Positions 17,750-28,824 are shown, numbered from the stretch's first letter. The stretch is 64,000 nt of DNA from JAAYKT01 sp964408955 (GCA_964408955.1 CAYPBK010000003.1:62001-126000), one strand, 5' to 3'. The notes: generated by a model from the letters alone, not told the origin. A program made the numbers and translations.

Positions 17750-20700
17750 ATGAAATCCAAGTATTTTCCAAAAAGAACATTATTCCTGTTGCTCATCACT
17801 TTTGTATTTATTTTCAACACAGGTATTTATGGAGGTTCAAGCATTCAATCACCTTCTGCTATCGACAATGGCTTAAGGGTTTCCCTGGCTGCTGATAATA
17901 GTATTTATGCCGGCTATGACAAAGATGAATCTATGGAAATAACATTCAGCCTTAACCGTCCATCCACGAAGGAAATATCTTTTGATTATGTCATATATCC
18001 GGGCAGCGCCCCCAATGAGCTATATGAATGTGAAGATACCGGCTCGCTGACTTTTGCCACGGGTGAAACGGAAAAATCCCTAACGATAAATATAAAAAAA
18101 CTTATAAATAATCCGGCGGAATACGGTATAGTCTCTAACCCTTGGGAATTTTGGACAGGGGATAGGATATTTTATATAAACTGCAAAAATATCATAAATG
18201 CACTCTTTGACAATGACAGAGAAAGCATAACACTGCCTTTGTCAATAAAAAATCGTACCGACTTGTCGGAAATCTATGAAAATGCTAAAAATACATATTT
18301 TTTAAATACCGATGAATTAGAAAATGTTGTAACCTTCCCTGATACTCCGGGAAAGTTTGAAAATATTAGTGATAATGTGGTGCTTTTTCAGGACAAGCCC
18401 ATAACTCGGGATATGCGGACTATGCTGGATACACATGTTTTTACCCATATAAATCTGCCCGTCGGGTATTTTATGAACGGGATTAACGGAGAAGGAGCAA
18501 CATTTAGAATAGAAAAAACTGATAAATGGGACTACAAGCAAGATATATATAGTAAGTATGTGGAATTTAATAATGATGAAAAGACCTATTTTAATTTCGG
18601 CACAGAAGAATATTCTTCAAGTTTGCCTATTAGCGCCATAGAGTTAGGCCCCAATGCAGAAGGAAACGGTATAACGGCAAAATCTTACGGCGCTTATTTT
18701 GATTACACTGTGACCGAGGCCGTTTATACCTACTTCATGGATGATTATGAAGCGCTCATAAGTTTGCAGATGAATTTTGCCGATGAAATAAGTCCTCAGG
18801 TGAAATATGTCAATATCCCGGACGGCACCTTTTATTACGGGGAAAGCATCCCCATTACCGTAACCTATACCGAACCGGTTTTAGTCGATGACATTAGTAT
18901 TTGTGCTAACGGGGAGGTTTTGTACCCTATGGAGTCAAAAGGCACAATATCTGATAGCGCAAGTTTTTTGTATGAAGCAGATGAAAATTATAAGGGCATT
19001 ATCGACATAACGAATATCGGCGGCGCCACCGATCTATCCGGTAAGACCCAGGAGTCAGTTGTATACGGTGAATTGAACAATGCTCAAGTGGAGTCTTTCA
19101 ATCCCAGAAAAATTTTGTCTTATTTAGGACACACCTCTGCCACTATAAATCAGGGCAATAGTGTAAATGCCTCCGTAGAAATAAAAATAAGTTTGAAAGA
19201 TTCGGCGGATTTTACAAATTGGCTTTCGGACAAAACATATGATGATACGGTAAATGTAATTAAAGGAAGAGCTATAGGCAGTGATGGAAGTATCATTGAT
19301 ATTTTCCTAAAACCAAACAATGGTCCTATAATAAATGAGCTGAAAGGCAGCTTTTTGGCGCCTGCAAACCTTACGGGAAGTCCAAAGGAGTATTTGGCGG
19401 AAATATTAATTGATAAAGAGGATAATGGAACCTTCGAGCCAATCTATTCTTTGGCAGTATCTTATGAAGTCCCTCCCGTCATATTTATAAATGATGACAA
19501 GGATTTAGAGATCACTTACACAAACTGGCCCCAAGATGATAAAAAATACTTAGATGATACAGCTCCCATATCCCTTGGCTATATGGTAAAAAACGATGCC
19601 ACATGGCAAAGCCCCGAGGATTTTAGCTGGTCTTCCAGCAATGATACCATTGCCTCTATAAATTCCTCCACGGGGTCAATTTCCTTTACCGGTAAAGAGG
19701 GTGATGTTTATTTCATTCTCACAGCCCATAACGGATATATCCCGGATAAAGAGTTTTCTTTAAACAGCAATACTTTGCATGTTTTGGAGTCAGACGGAAC
19801 CTTTCTTTATATATCTGAAAATGTGAAAAATATAGAGATCATGAAAAACAGTGATGCTAAACTTTACTATACTTTCGGGGGAAATAAAGATAATATGAAT
19901 TTCACCTTCTCTCTGCATGAAGCCGTATATGACGGTGATGTTATTGAGAAAGGCACACTTGTCATGCAAGAATCAATAGACGGTGCCACATCTCTCGCTC
20001 CCCCTTATATAATATCAAGGGATCATTTGACAATAACCTCCCCTATGGGGAAATCCGGTTACATGGCAGAAGTCTCGGCAAAAGACAAAGATACCGGTAG
20101 GGAGTACGGCGATTATGCCTATATATGCGTGAAGGAGCCGGCCGCCAAAGCAGTGCTAAATATCCCCGAGAACCTTTATATCACAGACCAAAAATCTGCA
20201 ATGAACATCGATTTTTATATAGAGAATAAGAATGCCGGAACTTTATGGGATTTAACAGTAAGCAAAAACGGAACTAATGTATATAACTGCGATAGTACCA
20301 ATTCTACAGTGACAAGCTATGAAATACCCATAGAAAAAGTAAATAGTGGAAAGCTTTTAGATGTTTATAAAGTGACCTTGAGAGCAAAAAATTCATTTGA
20401 CGAGACTTACTCCTTCGATACTTACAACATGTATGTATATAATGAAGCAAGTCTCAAAATTAAAGTAAATGGAGATATAGTAGACAGCCTGACTGTCAGC
20501 GCTTCCACAGATTTATCAAAGAAAACCAGTGACGAAATATTGGAGCTTTTAGAGCAGAATAAACTCATTAAAGATTATGAAATAACCATAGATCAAAGCT
20601 TTCCATGGAGTAATATAGATGATAAATTAAGTTGGAAGACGGAAAACCCAGAAGACATAATATCCTTGAGTTCCTCGAACGCAAGGGATATATCCAAAGC

Positions 20701-23700
20701 TTTGCCCGGCTGTAAGCTATTCCTTAAAGGCAAAGCAGCAGGAACAGATAGAATTACAGTTGAGCATATTGCCACAGGCATGAAAACCAGCCTTGATGTA
20801 AATGTAGATAATTTGGGAGAAAAACTCTTCATATTCCAAACATATCCGGCACAAAAATGTACAGTACGGTATAGAAACGGATACGGCTCGGTAGAAGAAA
20901 AAGAAACCAATGACAAAGGACGGATAGCCATTTATGAAAGCAGCGGGATAAAAAGCGATGTAGATTTTTATCCATCTAATACTGCACTTTCTCGTAATGC
21001 CTATTTGAAAAATTCTGATTTGATGCTGAATCAAGCAAGCATGAAGAGTTTATCGGATTTCCCTGTGAATATAGTAAAAATACCTTCAGTTGAACACCAT
21101 TTCGTATTGTCCATGGCGGATTATGGCAAAGATATAATAGTTCGCGGAGGTGTCTATAGAAACGGTAAGTATTGTCCTGCTGCCAAAATAAACGGCAAGC
21201 CGGGAAACGAGGATCAGATTCTCAGCACTCCATATGATGGTTATGGTGAATATGATCTGATTTTTGATTCTGCTGAATTTATAAATGGTTATGTAAATAC
21301 ACCCATCGGACCCGATGATAATATCGAATTTGTCTTGGAAGTTAAATTTCCCGATAATGATTATAAAACTATGTTTGTGAAAATAGATAAAGAGAAAATG
21401 GAGGAAATCAGGTACGATCTATCTGGAAGAGCCTTTGTATTTGAAAAGCCGGAAGAATTTGAAGCCGAAAATTTAACAGGAAATGTATATGTCGTTTCAA
21501 GGAAGTTAATAGTCAATGGCAAGGAACAAGCCTTGCCTGATAATCTTCCCATTACAGAACGATATGACGATGTGTTCATAAAAACAGAAATGTTGCTTGG
21601 CTTCGATTCATCTGAAAACAAAAATTTTAAAATTGTGGCATGGGATAAAGAAAATGATTGGAGTCTTTTTTCTAAAACTGAGGTCTTGGAAAACTATGAA
21701 TTTTCCGACCATGTAAGAATTCTAAACACTTATGATTTGGACGAGCGCGCTTTTCGTCTAAAGCCTGGAGAAAAAAGCTCACTCAATATGAAAGTCCTGA
21801 TAATAGAAAGTGATAAAACCGAAGATGTTCAACTGCCCGGATCAATAAATTTACAAAAGCTATATAATATACCTAAAATGGAGACTGAATTAAATTATTA
21901 TCTTAGCTGGATAAAAACGTCCATTGCCGCCACAATGACCAGTACGGAAGATTTATTCGGAACAGTGAATTTTCCCGATATATCGGATATACTACCGAAA
22001 TACTCTAAATACAGCTGGTTAGATACAAATACTATAAGAATGGAAGTAAGTCCTACGGAGGACCCGCTGGTATATAAAGGTATCGTAAAATTTGCCGCAG
22101 GGGCATTAACCAGAGAAAACCCTTCGGGGGTATTTACGGTAAATGATAAGGGAACATCGGAAACCCTTAACTTTATGCCCGGACTAAGCGATATAAAGGC
22201 AATGAAAAAAGGGGATTACTTGAAAAAGAGCAAGGAAACAATGGTAAAAAACCAATCAGGCGCTTCGGGACATGACCAAACTTACGGAGGCGGAGCTTAC
22301 ATAGAATGCGAAATATATTATGATGTAAAGACAATGAGATGGAAAACATTCATATTGCAATCCGATGTCTTTTTAGGCGCCGGCGCCAGCTATTACCGCA
22401 TGTTCAACACCATGGCGGGACCAGTGCCTGTAACAGCCGAATTCAGAACTGGGCTGACGGGGCAGATAGGATTGAAGATTTTGTCAAAGCGGATATACGA
22501 TGAAGATACAGATGATTTTACAGTTGTGAAGGATTATGTAACGGAGCTCAGACCTTATTGGTATATCTACGGCTTTGGCGGTATCGGAGCCGACTATGTG
22601 GTGGCAAGCCTAAAAGTAGGGGTATATGGGCAGATAGATTTGGATCAACATTTTATGTGGCTGAATAAGGATTATGATAATTATGAAAAATTAAACGGTC
22701 AAAAAATTACAATATCCGGAGAAACAGGTGTCAAGTTTCAAGCAAGTGTCCTATTCATAAACTATACGAAGAAATATAAATTAGGCGGTGTCAGCAAATC
22801 ATGGGTATTTAACAACTACAATGAAATTGAAAACTATATCAAAAAAGAGATGAAAAAAAGCGGCAGAGCCATGTTTGCGCTTCAGGGGGCAGAAGGAGAA
22901 TATTTGTTATTTGAAGAAGACGGAGAAGAATCGTCTTTTGAAAATAAGCCTTGTGAAAACCCTATTTTTTCGGATGATGGCAAGCTTATGATTTATATAT
23001 CTAATATGAATAGCAATGATACTAATAATAGGTCGCTATGTTATGCAGAAAATACCCAAGTAGATCCTTCTGATTATGCCGACGCTAACGGGGTAATCTC
23101 TGGCACCAAGGATATGGCGGCGGCAGCTTGGGTACGCACCATGAAAAAAATAGAACAAAACCCCGATGAAGAAACATCATTGACGGAGCTTTATGACATT
23201 ATCTCTTCCTCGGAAATAATGGCATCTATTTATGACGGTACTACATTTAACACCACAAGACTTACGGATAATTCTATACCGGATATGTCACCGGCAGTGG
23301 CAGCAAAGGATGGCAAAGCTATAGTGATTTGGAAAAACGCCTATGCAAGCGATAAGGATGACCCATTAAACTTTGACGGCAGAAATTGTATTATGTACTC
23401 CTTCTTCGACGGAGCGAATTGGAGTGAAGGCAAGCAGCTGACAAGCGAAGGCAATGTCACATCTTATAATGTGACAATGCTAAATGACGGGACAAGCGCT
23501 ATAGCATACGAATTACAGGAAGCTGACGGAAGCTCTGATATATTTGTTGTCATAATTGGCGACCATGGGGAAATTAAGTCCGGTACAAAATTGCCCCACA
23601 GCTATAATGTAAATACAAATCCTCAAATTACATCCTTGGAATTTCCCGATGGAGAAGAAAGATTTGTAGTAAGTCAAAACAACTACGACGAGGAAGATGG

Positions 23701-25714
23701 CGCAGTATCAGACCCGGCGTTGATAATTTCAGCTATGGATAAAAACGGCGATATCTATAAAGATTTTGGAAAAGAGCTAAAAGGGACCTCTTTTTATCAA
23801 AGAGCAAGATTTATAAAAGGCGCAAAATCCTTAAACGAACTGTCCGTTATCTGGGAAGAGCCGGATACTGACGGCAATACCACTATATGGGGCAGGGCTT
23901 TTTCCATAAATGATAAAGGCAATATAATTGAATCTGCGGACATGAAGCTTTTGGAATTGGAAACAGGTGAAGAAATGGATTCTTATGATGCATATATAGA
24001 TGATGACGGCAATATAAACTTTGTCCTTCTAATATCAAAGGGAGAAAAGCAAGAAATAAAGAGAGTTACAAAAAAATTTGAAAACGATATAGCTATAGAT
24101 GACATAAGTTTCTTTAGGGATGAGCTTTTGCCGAGACTTACTCTGCCTATAACATTTACGGTTTATAACAAAGGCAAAGAAGAAATAAATGAATTAAAAA
24201 TAACTATTGATGGCAAAGAAAAAACCTTCGATGAAAATATCCTGCCCGGGGAATATAAAGAATTAAAATATATGTATGAGATTCCGGAAGATGTAACAGA
24301 TCAAAGCTATTCTATAAAGGCGTGTTATTTATCAGCTCCCACCGTTGAAAAGATAGGCATATTGAATATGTCTTTGCCTGATGTAGGCATAGGGCAAATA
24401 AAGATCTTGGAAGAGAAAAATAGGGAGCGGCTCTTAGGCATCAAACTTTATAATAGCGTTTTCTCTCCGTTGGAATATGGTAAACACAAGATAGAGCTAA
24501 ATATATATGATAATAGCGACTTTGACAGTGCTCCCCTTTTAACTGAAACCATAGAGGATGTAGACAGCCTAAATAGCATAAATAATGGTTCTTATGTAAA
24601 GACAATAACTCTTGGTGAGGGAATGATGAAAGGACTTTTAAATGCCAAAGGCGAGATACCAAAAGAGGGCAGCAGAATATTTGTAAAAGCCTATTTGGAA
24701 GAAAACGATAACATAGAGGAAGACGCTGACATATCAAATGATTGGGGCTATATAAATTTGCAAAGCCTACTTGTGAAAAATCAAGGTCCCGTATCCCTAT
24801 GGAGTGCTATGAAATCCGATAAAGAAGGCACAGTAATAAAAGTTATTATGCAAAATAACTCCATGAATGTGCTGAAAAACGGATATATAGTTGCAAAATT
24901 AGAAGATAAAAATCATAAGATATTAGGCTCTATGACAAAAAATATTTTACCTACAAAAGGGGAAGAAACAAGTACCTATGAATTTTCCTTTGACAAACCC
25001 GGTGTCTATAATGAAGTTTATTTTGTAAATGAAATTATTGATGAGCCCAAAGAAAACAAAGAAGAAGACCGTGACAAACATAATGGTGGGGATAATAAAG
25101 GAGCGGATACAAGAGGGCAAAAAGAACCCATATTAATTCCCAAAGAGGTATCCCACGGAATGACGGAAGAAAGATTTTCAGATGTAACAAAGAATGATTG
25201 GTTTTATGAAGCCATCAAATATGTATATGACAAAGGGCTGATGATTGGAACAGGAGAGAACACTTTTGCCCCGTATAGTCCTGTCAATAGAGCTATGTTT
25301 GTTACTTTATTGCATAGGATGTCCCCTGAATCGGAAGAAAGATATGTAAATATTTTTGAAGATATAAAAAACGATGCCTACTACAGCGAAGCTGTAGCGT
25401 GGGCTTCTTACATGGGTATCGTAAATGGTATAAATGCAAATGAATTTGCGCCGGATGCAAATATCACTCGTGAGCAAACAGTGGTGATGCTTTATCGCTT
25501 CGCCAAAACCATGGGCTACGATATCATGAAAAAAGCGGAGCTGAGAGACTACAAGGATTGGGAATCCCTATCCGACTATGCCATATCCCCGATGGAGTGG
25601 GCTGTTGCATCGGGTATCATCAAAGGAACCGGGGAATATGAATTATCACCAAAGGGTATTTTCACAAGGGCAGAAATGGCTGCTGTCTTGCAGAGATTTC
25701 TTATAGGAGAGTAG
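17750..25714 (+). CDS. Giant SLH-anchored surface protein
   Basis: The 2654-residue protein begins with a signal peptide (residues 1-27) and ends with three S-layer homology domains at about 2473-2515, 2534-2590 and 2597-2654, which bind secondary wall polymer. The region before the SLH domains (about 2430-2465) is a Lys/Asp/Glu linker. Visible in between are Ig-like segments: a Big_2-like piece near 620-665 (WSSSNDTIASINSSTGSISF) and another near 960-1020, a CARDB-like piece near 2120-2200 (ITFTVYNKGKEEINELKITI), and a propeller-like region around 1720-2100 with repeating phrases about bad or good values in data (ISNMNSND, AVAAKDGKAIVIW, NDGTSAIAYE). The middle (about 1500-1640) is Tyr/Gly-rich and unassigned. 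No catalytic domain is recognised. Codons ending in C (GCC, CCC, ATC, GGC) look commoner than in neighbours, hinting at foreign origin. Good ribosome site (GGGGGG). Confidence 0.9.
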   Translation: MKSKYFPKRTLFLLLITFVFIFNTGIYGGSSIQSPSAIDNGLRVSLAADNSIYAGYDKDESMEITFSLNRPSTKEISFDYVIYPGSAPNELYECEDTGSLTFATGETEKSLTINIKKLINNPAEYGIVSNPWEFWTGDRIFYINCKNIINALFDNDRESITLPLSIKNRTDLSEIYENAKNTYFLNTDELENVVTFPDTPGKFENISDNVVLFQDKPITRDMRTMLDTHVFTHINLPVGYFMNGINGEGATFRIEKTDKWDYKQDIYSKYVEFNNDEKTYFNFGTEEYSSSLPISAIELGPNAEGNGITAKSYGAYFDYTVTEAVYTYFMDDYEALISLQMNFADEISPQVKYVNIPDGTFYYGESIPITVTYTEPVLVDDISICANGEVLYPMESKGTISDSASFLYEADENYKGIIDITNIGGATDLSGKTQESVVYGELNNAQVESFNPRKILSYLGHTSATINQGNSVNASVEIKISLKDSADFTNWLSDKTYDDTVNVIKGRAIGSDGSIIDIFLKPNNGPIINELKGSFLAPANLTGSPKEYLAEILIDKEDNGTFEPIYSLAVSYEVPPVIFINDDKDLEITYTNWPQDDKKYLDDTAPISLGYMVKNDATWQSPEDFSWSSSNDTIASINSSTGSISFTGKEGDVYFILTAHNGYIPDKEFSLNSNTLHVLESDGTFLYISENVKNIEIMKNSDAKLYYTFGGNKDNMNFTFSLHEAVYDGDVIEKGTLVMQESIDGATSLAPPYIISRDHLTITSPMGKSGYMAEVSAKDKDTGREYGDYAYICVKEPAAKAVLNIPENLYITDQKSAMNIDFYIENKNAGTLWDLTVSKNGTNVYNCDSTNSTVTSYEIPIEKVNSGKLLDVYKVTLRAKNSFDETYSFDTYNMYVYNEASLKIKVNGDIVDSLTVSASTDLSKKTSDEILELLEQNKLIKDYEITIDQSFPWSNIDDKLSWKTENPEDIISLSSSNARDISKALPGCKLFLKGKAAGTDRITVEHIATGMKTSLDVNVDNLGEKLFIFQTYPAQKCTVRYRNGYGSVEEKETNDKGRIAIYESSGIKSDVDFYPSNTALSRNAYLKNSDLMLNQASMKSLSDFPVNIVKIPSVEHHFVLSMADYGKDIIVRGGVYRNGKYCPAAKINGKPGNEDQILSTPYDGYGEYDLIFDSAEFINGYVNTPIGPDDNIEFVLEVKFPDNDYKTMFVKIDKEKMEEIRYDLSGRAFVFEKPEEFEAENLTGNVYVVSRKLIVNGKEQALPDNLPITERYDDVFIKTEMLLGFDSSENKNFKIVAWDKENDWSLFSKTEVLENYEFSDHVRILNTYDLDERAFRLKPGEKSSLNMKVLIIESDKTEDVQLPGSINLQKLYNIPKMETELNYYLSWIKTSIAATMTSTEDLFGTVNFPDISDILPKYSKYSWLDTNTIRMEVSPTEDPLVYKGIVKFAAGALTRENPSGVFTVNDKGTSETLNFMPGLSDIKAMKKGDYLKKSKETMVKNQSGASGHDQTYGGGAYIECEIYYDVKTMRWKTFILQSDVFLGAGASYYRMFNTMAGPVPVTAEFRTGLTGQIGLKILSKRIYDEDTDDFTVVKDYVTELRPYWYIYGFGGIGADYVVASLKVGVYGQIDLDQHFMWLNKDYDNYEKLNGQKITISGETGVKFQASVLFINYTKKYKLGGVSKSWVFNNYNEIENYIKKEMKKSGRAMFALQGAEGEYLLFEEDGEESSFENKPCENPIFSDDGKLMIYISNMNSNDTNNRSLCYAENTQVDPSDYADANGVISGTKDMAAAAWVRTMKKIEQNPDEETSLTELYDIISSSEIMASIYDGTTFNTTRLTDNSIPDMSPAVAAKDGKAIVIWKNAYASDKDDPLNFDGRNCIMYSFFDGANWSEGKQLTSEGNVTSYNVTMLNDGTSAIAYELQEADGSSDIFVVIIGDHGEIKSGTKLPHSYNVNTNPQITSLEFPDGEERFVVSQNNYDEEDGAVSDPALIISAMDKNGDIYKDFGKELKGTSFYQRARFIKGAKSLNELSVIWEEPDTDGNTTIWGRAFSINDKGNIIESADMKLLELETGEEMDSYDAYIDDDGNINFVLLISKGEKQEIKRVTKKFENDIAIDDISFFRDELLPRLTLPITFTVYNKGKEEINELKITIDGKEKTFDENILPGEYKELKYMYEIPEDVTDQSYSIKACYLSAPTVEKIGILNMSLPDVGIGQIKILEEKNRERLLGIKLYNSVFSPLEYGKHKIELNIYDNSDFDSAPLLTETIEDVDSLNSINNGSYVKTITLGEGMMKGLLNAKGEIPKEGSRIFVKAYLEENDNIEEDADISNDWGYINLQSLLVKNQGPVSLWSAMKSDKEGTVIKVIMQNNSMNVLKNGYIVAKLEDKNHKILGSMTKNILPTKGEETSTYEFSFDKPGVYNEVYFVNEIIDEPKENKEEDRDKHNGGDNKGADTRGQKEPILIPKEVSHGMTEERFSDVTKNDWFYEAIKYVYDKGLMIGTGENTFAPYSPVNRAMFVTLLHRMSPESEERYVNIFEDIKNDAYYSEAVAWASYMGIVNGINANEFAPDANITREQTVVMLYRFAKTMGYDIMKKAELRDYKDWESLSDYAISPMEWAVASGIIKGTGEYELSPKGIFTRAEMAAVLQRFLIGE

Positions 25715-25747
25715 TCTCTGTAACTAAGAATTATTAAACAATGTATT

Positions 25748-25783
25748 AAGGGTATTGCAATGTTAAGGTGCAGTACCCTTTTT
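25748..25783 (+). terminator. Terminator after the SLH gene
   Basis: AAGGGTATTGCA pairs with TGCAGTACCCTT, followed by TTTTT. It closes the tetR-SLH unit before dgt. Confidence 0.85.
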
Positions 25784-25906
25784 AAATACCGCTTAATAAG
25801 ACAAGGATATTTCCTGTTTTGTTTATTAAATTAAAAAAGAAATAAAGGAAATCTGGTTATTATGTTGTATATTACTATTAGCCTATTTTTGAGGAGATGT
25901 TTCATT

Positions 25907-26905
25907 ATGATTAGAGAAAAGACAGAAGAAATAGAACAGAAAATTTTATCTCAATATGGTACAAAAAGCAATGAAAGCAAAGGCAGAGTAAAAAATGAAG
26001 AAAAATGTGAGATAAGAACAGAATTTCAAAGAGACAGAGACAGGATAATTCATTCAAAAGCTTTTAGGAGGCTAAAGCATAAAACCCAGGTTTTTATTTC
26101 CCCTGAGGGTGACCATTACAGAACAAGGCTAACACACACCCTAGAGGTATCTCAGATATCCAGGACTATAGCCAGAGCCCTTCGATTAAATGAAGATTTG
26201 ACTGAAGCTATTGCTTTAGGACATGATTTAGGACATACACCCTTTGGTCATGCCGGTGAAATTGTTTTGAATGATCTTTATCCAGCCGGTTTTAAACATA
26301 ATGAGCAAAGTCTAAGGGTGGTAGAGGTTTTAGAGGATAGAAAGGGCTTAAATCTCACCTTAGAAGTTAAGGATGGAATACTTAATCACACAGGGTCAGT
26401 TTGTCCCGACACATTGGAGGGCGTAGTGGTCAGACTTTCTGATAGAGTAGCCTATATTAATCATGACATTGATGATGCAATAAGAGCAAATATTATAAAT
26501 GAAAAGGATTTACCAGGGGAATATATTAGAATACTTGGAGACACTCATAAAAAAAGAATAAATACAATGATAATAGATATTATAGAGGAAAGCTTGGATA
26601 AACCTTATGCGAAAATGAGCGACAGTATTTTAGAAGCAACAAATGGATTAAGAAATTATTTATTTGAGAACATTTACGTTGGTTCAAAAGCAAAGGAAGA
26701 AGAGGCTAAAACACGGCATATCATCGAAGAACTATATAAATACTTTTTAAAAAACCCCCAGGAGCTTTGGAACAATGACTTAAACAATCTGAATCAAAAA
26801 GAAATTGAAAGAATTGTATGTGATTATGTTGCAGGTATGACAGATAGATATGCTATCGATAAATATAAATCAATATTTTTACCTTTACCATGGAAATGCT
26901 TATAA
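25907..26905 (+). CDS. dgt: Deoxyguanosinetriphosphate triphosphohydrolase-like protein
   Basis: The 332-residue HD-superfamily enzyme is of the dNTP triphosphohydrolase type, which removes triphosphate from deoxynucleotides. The metal-binding motifs are visible: DRIIHSKAFRRLKHKTQVF, RTRLTHTLEVSQI (first His), ALGHDLGHTPFGHAGE (the His-Asp pair) and RLSDRVAYINHDIDDA. I start it at ATG 25907, with GAGGAG 10 bases upstream; the open frame extends 15 codons further 5' without a ribosome site. dgt next to dnaG-rpoD is common in Clostridia. True substrate is not determined. Confidence 0.94.
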   Translation: MIREKTEEIEQKILSQYGTKSNESKGRVKNEEKCEIRTEFQRDRDRIIHSKAFRRLKHKTQVFISPEGDHYRTRLTHTLEVSQISRTIARALRLNEDLTEAIALGHDLGHTPFGHAGEIVLNDLYPAGFKHNEQSLRVVEVLEDRKGLNLTLEVKDGILNHTGSVCPDTLEGVVVRLSDRVAYINHDIDDAIRANIINEKDLPGEYIRILGDTHKKRINTMIIDIIEESLDKPYAKMSDSILEATNGLRNYLFENIYVGSKAKEEEAKTRHIIEELYKYFLKNPQELWNNDLNNLNQKEIERIVCDYVAGMTDRYAIDKYKSIFLPLPWKCL

Positions 26906-27052
26906 TATTCATATTTTTTATGAAAGTTTTGTAGGATAATTAATAATTTTATCGAATTATAACTACAAGAGAAGAATTATTAATAAAGGTAGCTTTACAA
27001 TGCATTACTTTATTAAATATTTTAAAAAATAAAGCAAAAGGTGGGTATTAGT

Positions 27053-28801
27053 ATGTATTTCTCAGAAGATAAGGTTTCTGAGATAATTGAAAAAAATGAT
27101 ATTGTGGATTTGATATCACAATATTTAAGTCTTAAAAGTAAAGGGAAGAATCATTGGGGTTTATGTCCTTTTCATACTGAAAAGACCCCTTCTTTTAGCG
27201 TTTCAAAGGAAAAACAAATGTTTTATTGTTTTGGGTGTGGTGTAGGTGGAAATGTAATAACCTTTATCCAGAAGGTAGAGAGGCTAAGCTATATTGAGTC
27301 CTTATATTATTTAGCAAAAAGGGCAAGAATCCAAATTGATGATAGTTATAATAAGGAAGATTTAAAAGCAGTTAAAGAAAAAGAATTACTTTATAGTGTA
27401 AACACAGAGGCTGCTAAGTTTTTCTATAGAAATACTAAAGATAATCCGGGTGCAATTTCATATTTGAATAAAAGAAGCCTGAGCAAAGAAAGTATCAAAA
27501 AATTTGGTATTGGTTATTCCCTTAATAGTTGGAATGCCTTAAACAAGCATTTGAATTCTAAAGGCTTTTCTGATGAATTAATAGAAAAGGCAGGATTGAT
27601 AATCAAAAAAGACTCAGGTTATTATGATAGGTTCAGGAGCCGCCTAATGTTTCCTATTATGAATTTAAAGAATAAGGTGATAGCTTTTGGCGGAAGGGTT
27701 CTTGATGAAAGTAAACCGAAATATCTTAATTCACCTGAAACTGCGATATACAGTAAAAGTAATAATATATATTCTTTAAACAATGCTAAGGAAGTTATGG
27801 ATTTAGAAAATATAATAGTAGTTGAAGGTTATATGGATGTAATATCCTTATACCAGCATGGTTTTAAAAATGTTGTAGCTTCTTTAGGCACGGCTTTTAC
27901 TCAACAACAAGCAAAGCTATTAAAAAGATATTCAAATGAGATAATAATAGCCTATGATTCAGACGCAGCGGGGCAATCCGCTACTCTTAAAGGATTATCA
28001 ATATTGCACAAGGAAGGATGTAAAATAAAAATTTTAACTTTTCCAAAAGGTATGGACCCCGATGATTTAATTAACGAAAAAGGGGTGGAAGCCTTTAAAA
28101 GCTTACTAGATAACAGTTATTCACTAACGGAATACAAGATTCTTCTTGCAAAGAAAAACGTTAATGCGGACGAACTAGAACACCGAATACGTTTTACCAG
28201 AAGGCTGGCTGTTATCTTAGGAACTTTGGAAAGCCCCATTGAGGTGGATGCATATATAAAAAAATATTCAAAAGAAATGCAAATTAGTGAAGAAGCTATA
28301 TATGCAGAGTTAAAGAAAATTAAAAATAAGCATATCAATGGAAATAACAGGCATAATATTATAAGCAATGATAAAAATACTAATGGTCAATTAATAGCTG
28401 AAAAGAAAATCCTGAATATTTGCATTTCAAGCAAGGAAAAGGGAGAGATAATTTTTTCGAAAATAAAACCGGAATATTTTTCATTACCTCTACATGAAAA
28501 AATTGCATCAATTATTAATTTGCAAATAAAAGAAGGAAAATCGTTATCTGCTGGAGAAGTACTAATCCATTTGAAAAATGATGAGGAAGTAAATGAAGTA
28601 TCAAAAATATTTAATATTGAAATTACAGAGGATGATATTGAAAATATAGATTTATATATTAATAAGATTTTTGAACATAGTATAGAAGGAAAAATTGCAC
28701 AATTAACTAATAAAATGAATGAATATTATAAAACAGGTGAAAAAGAAAAGGCTAATTCAATGTTTAAAGAAATCATGGATTTACAAAAGAAAAAGAAATA
28801 A
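27053..28801 (+). CDS. dnaG: DNA primase
   Basis: The 582-residue primase makes RNA primers at the replication fork. The N-terminal zinc-binding domain has CPFHTEKTPSFSVSK and FYCFGCGVGGNVI near residues 38-70. The catalytic core follows with the Toprim motifs VVEGYMDVISL and AYDSDAAGQSATLKG; the C-terminal helicase-binding domain is poorly conserved, as usual. The ATG at 27053 aligns with the family N terminus (SEDKVSEIIEKNDIVDLIS) and has AAAGGTGGG upstream; a GTG 12 bases earlier would overlap that site. rpoD starts 23 bases after the stop. Confidence 0.97.
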   Translation: MYFSEDKVSEIIEKNDIVDLISQYLSLKSKGKNHWGLCPFHTEKTPSFSVSKEKQMFYCFGCGVGGNVITFIQKVERLSYIESLYYLAKRARIQIDDSYNKEDLKAVKEKELLYSVNTEAAKFFYRNTKDNPGAISYLNKRSLSKESIKKFGIGYSLNSWNALNKHLNSKGFSDELIEKAGLIIKKDSGYYDRFRSRLMFPIMNLKNKVIAFGGRVLDESKPKYLNSPETAIYSKSNNIYSLNNAKEVMDLENIIVVEGYMDVISLYQHGFKNVVASLGTAFTQQQAKLLKRYSNEIIIAYDSDAAGQSATLKGLSILHKEGCKIKILTFPKGMDPDDLINEKGVEAFKSLLDNSYSLTEYKILLAKKNVNADELEHRIRFTRRLAVILGTLESPIEVDAYIKKYSKEMQISEEAIYAELKKIKNKHINGNNRHNIISNDKNTNGQLIAEKKILNICISSKEKGEIIFSKIKPEYFSLPLHEKIASIINLQIKEGKSLSAGEVLIHLKNDEEVNEVSKIFNIEITEDDIENIDLYINKIFEHSIEGKIAQLTNKMNEYYKTGEKEKANSMFKEIMDLQKKKK

Positions 28802-28824
28802 TTTCCTTGAAAGGAGGGGTTGAC

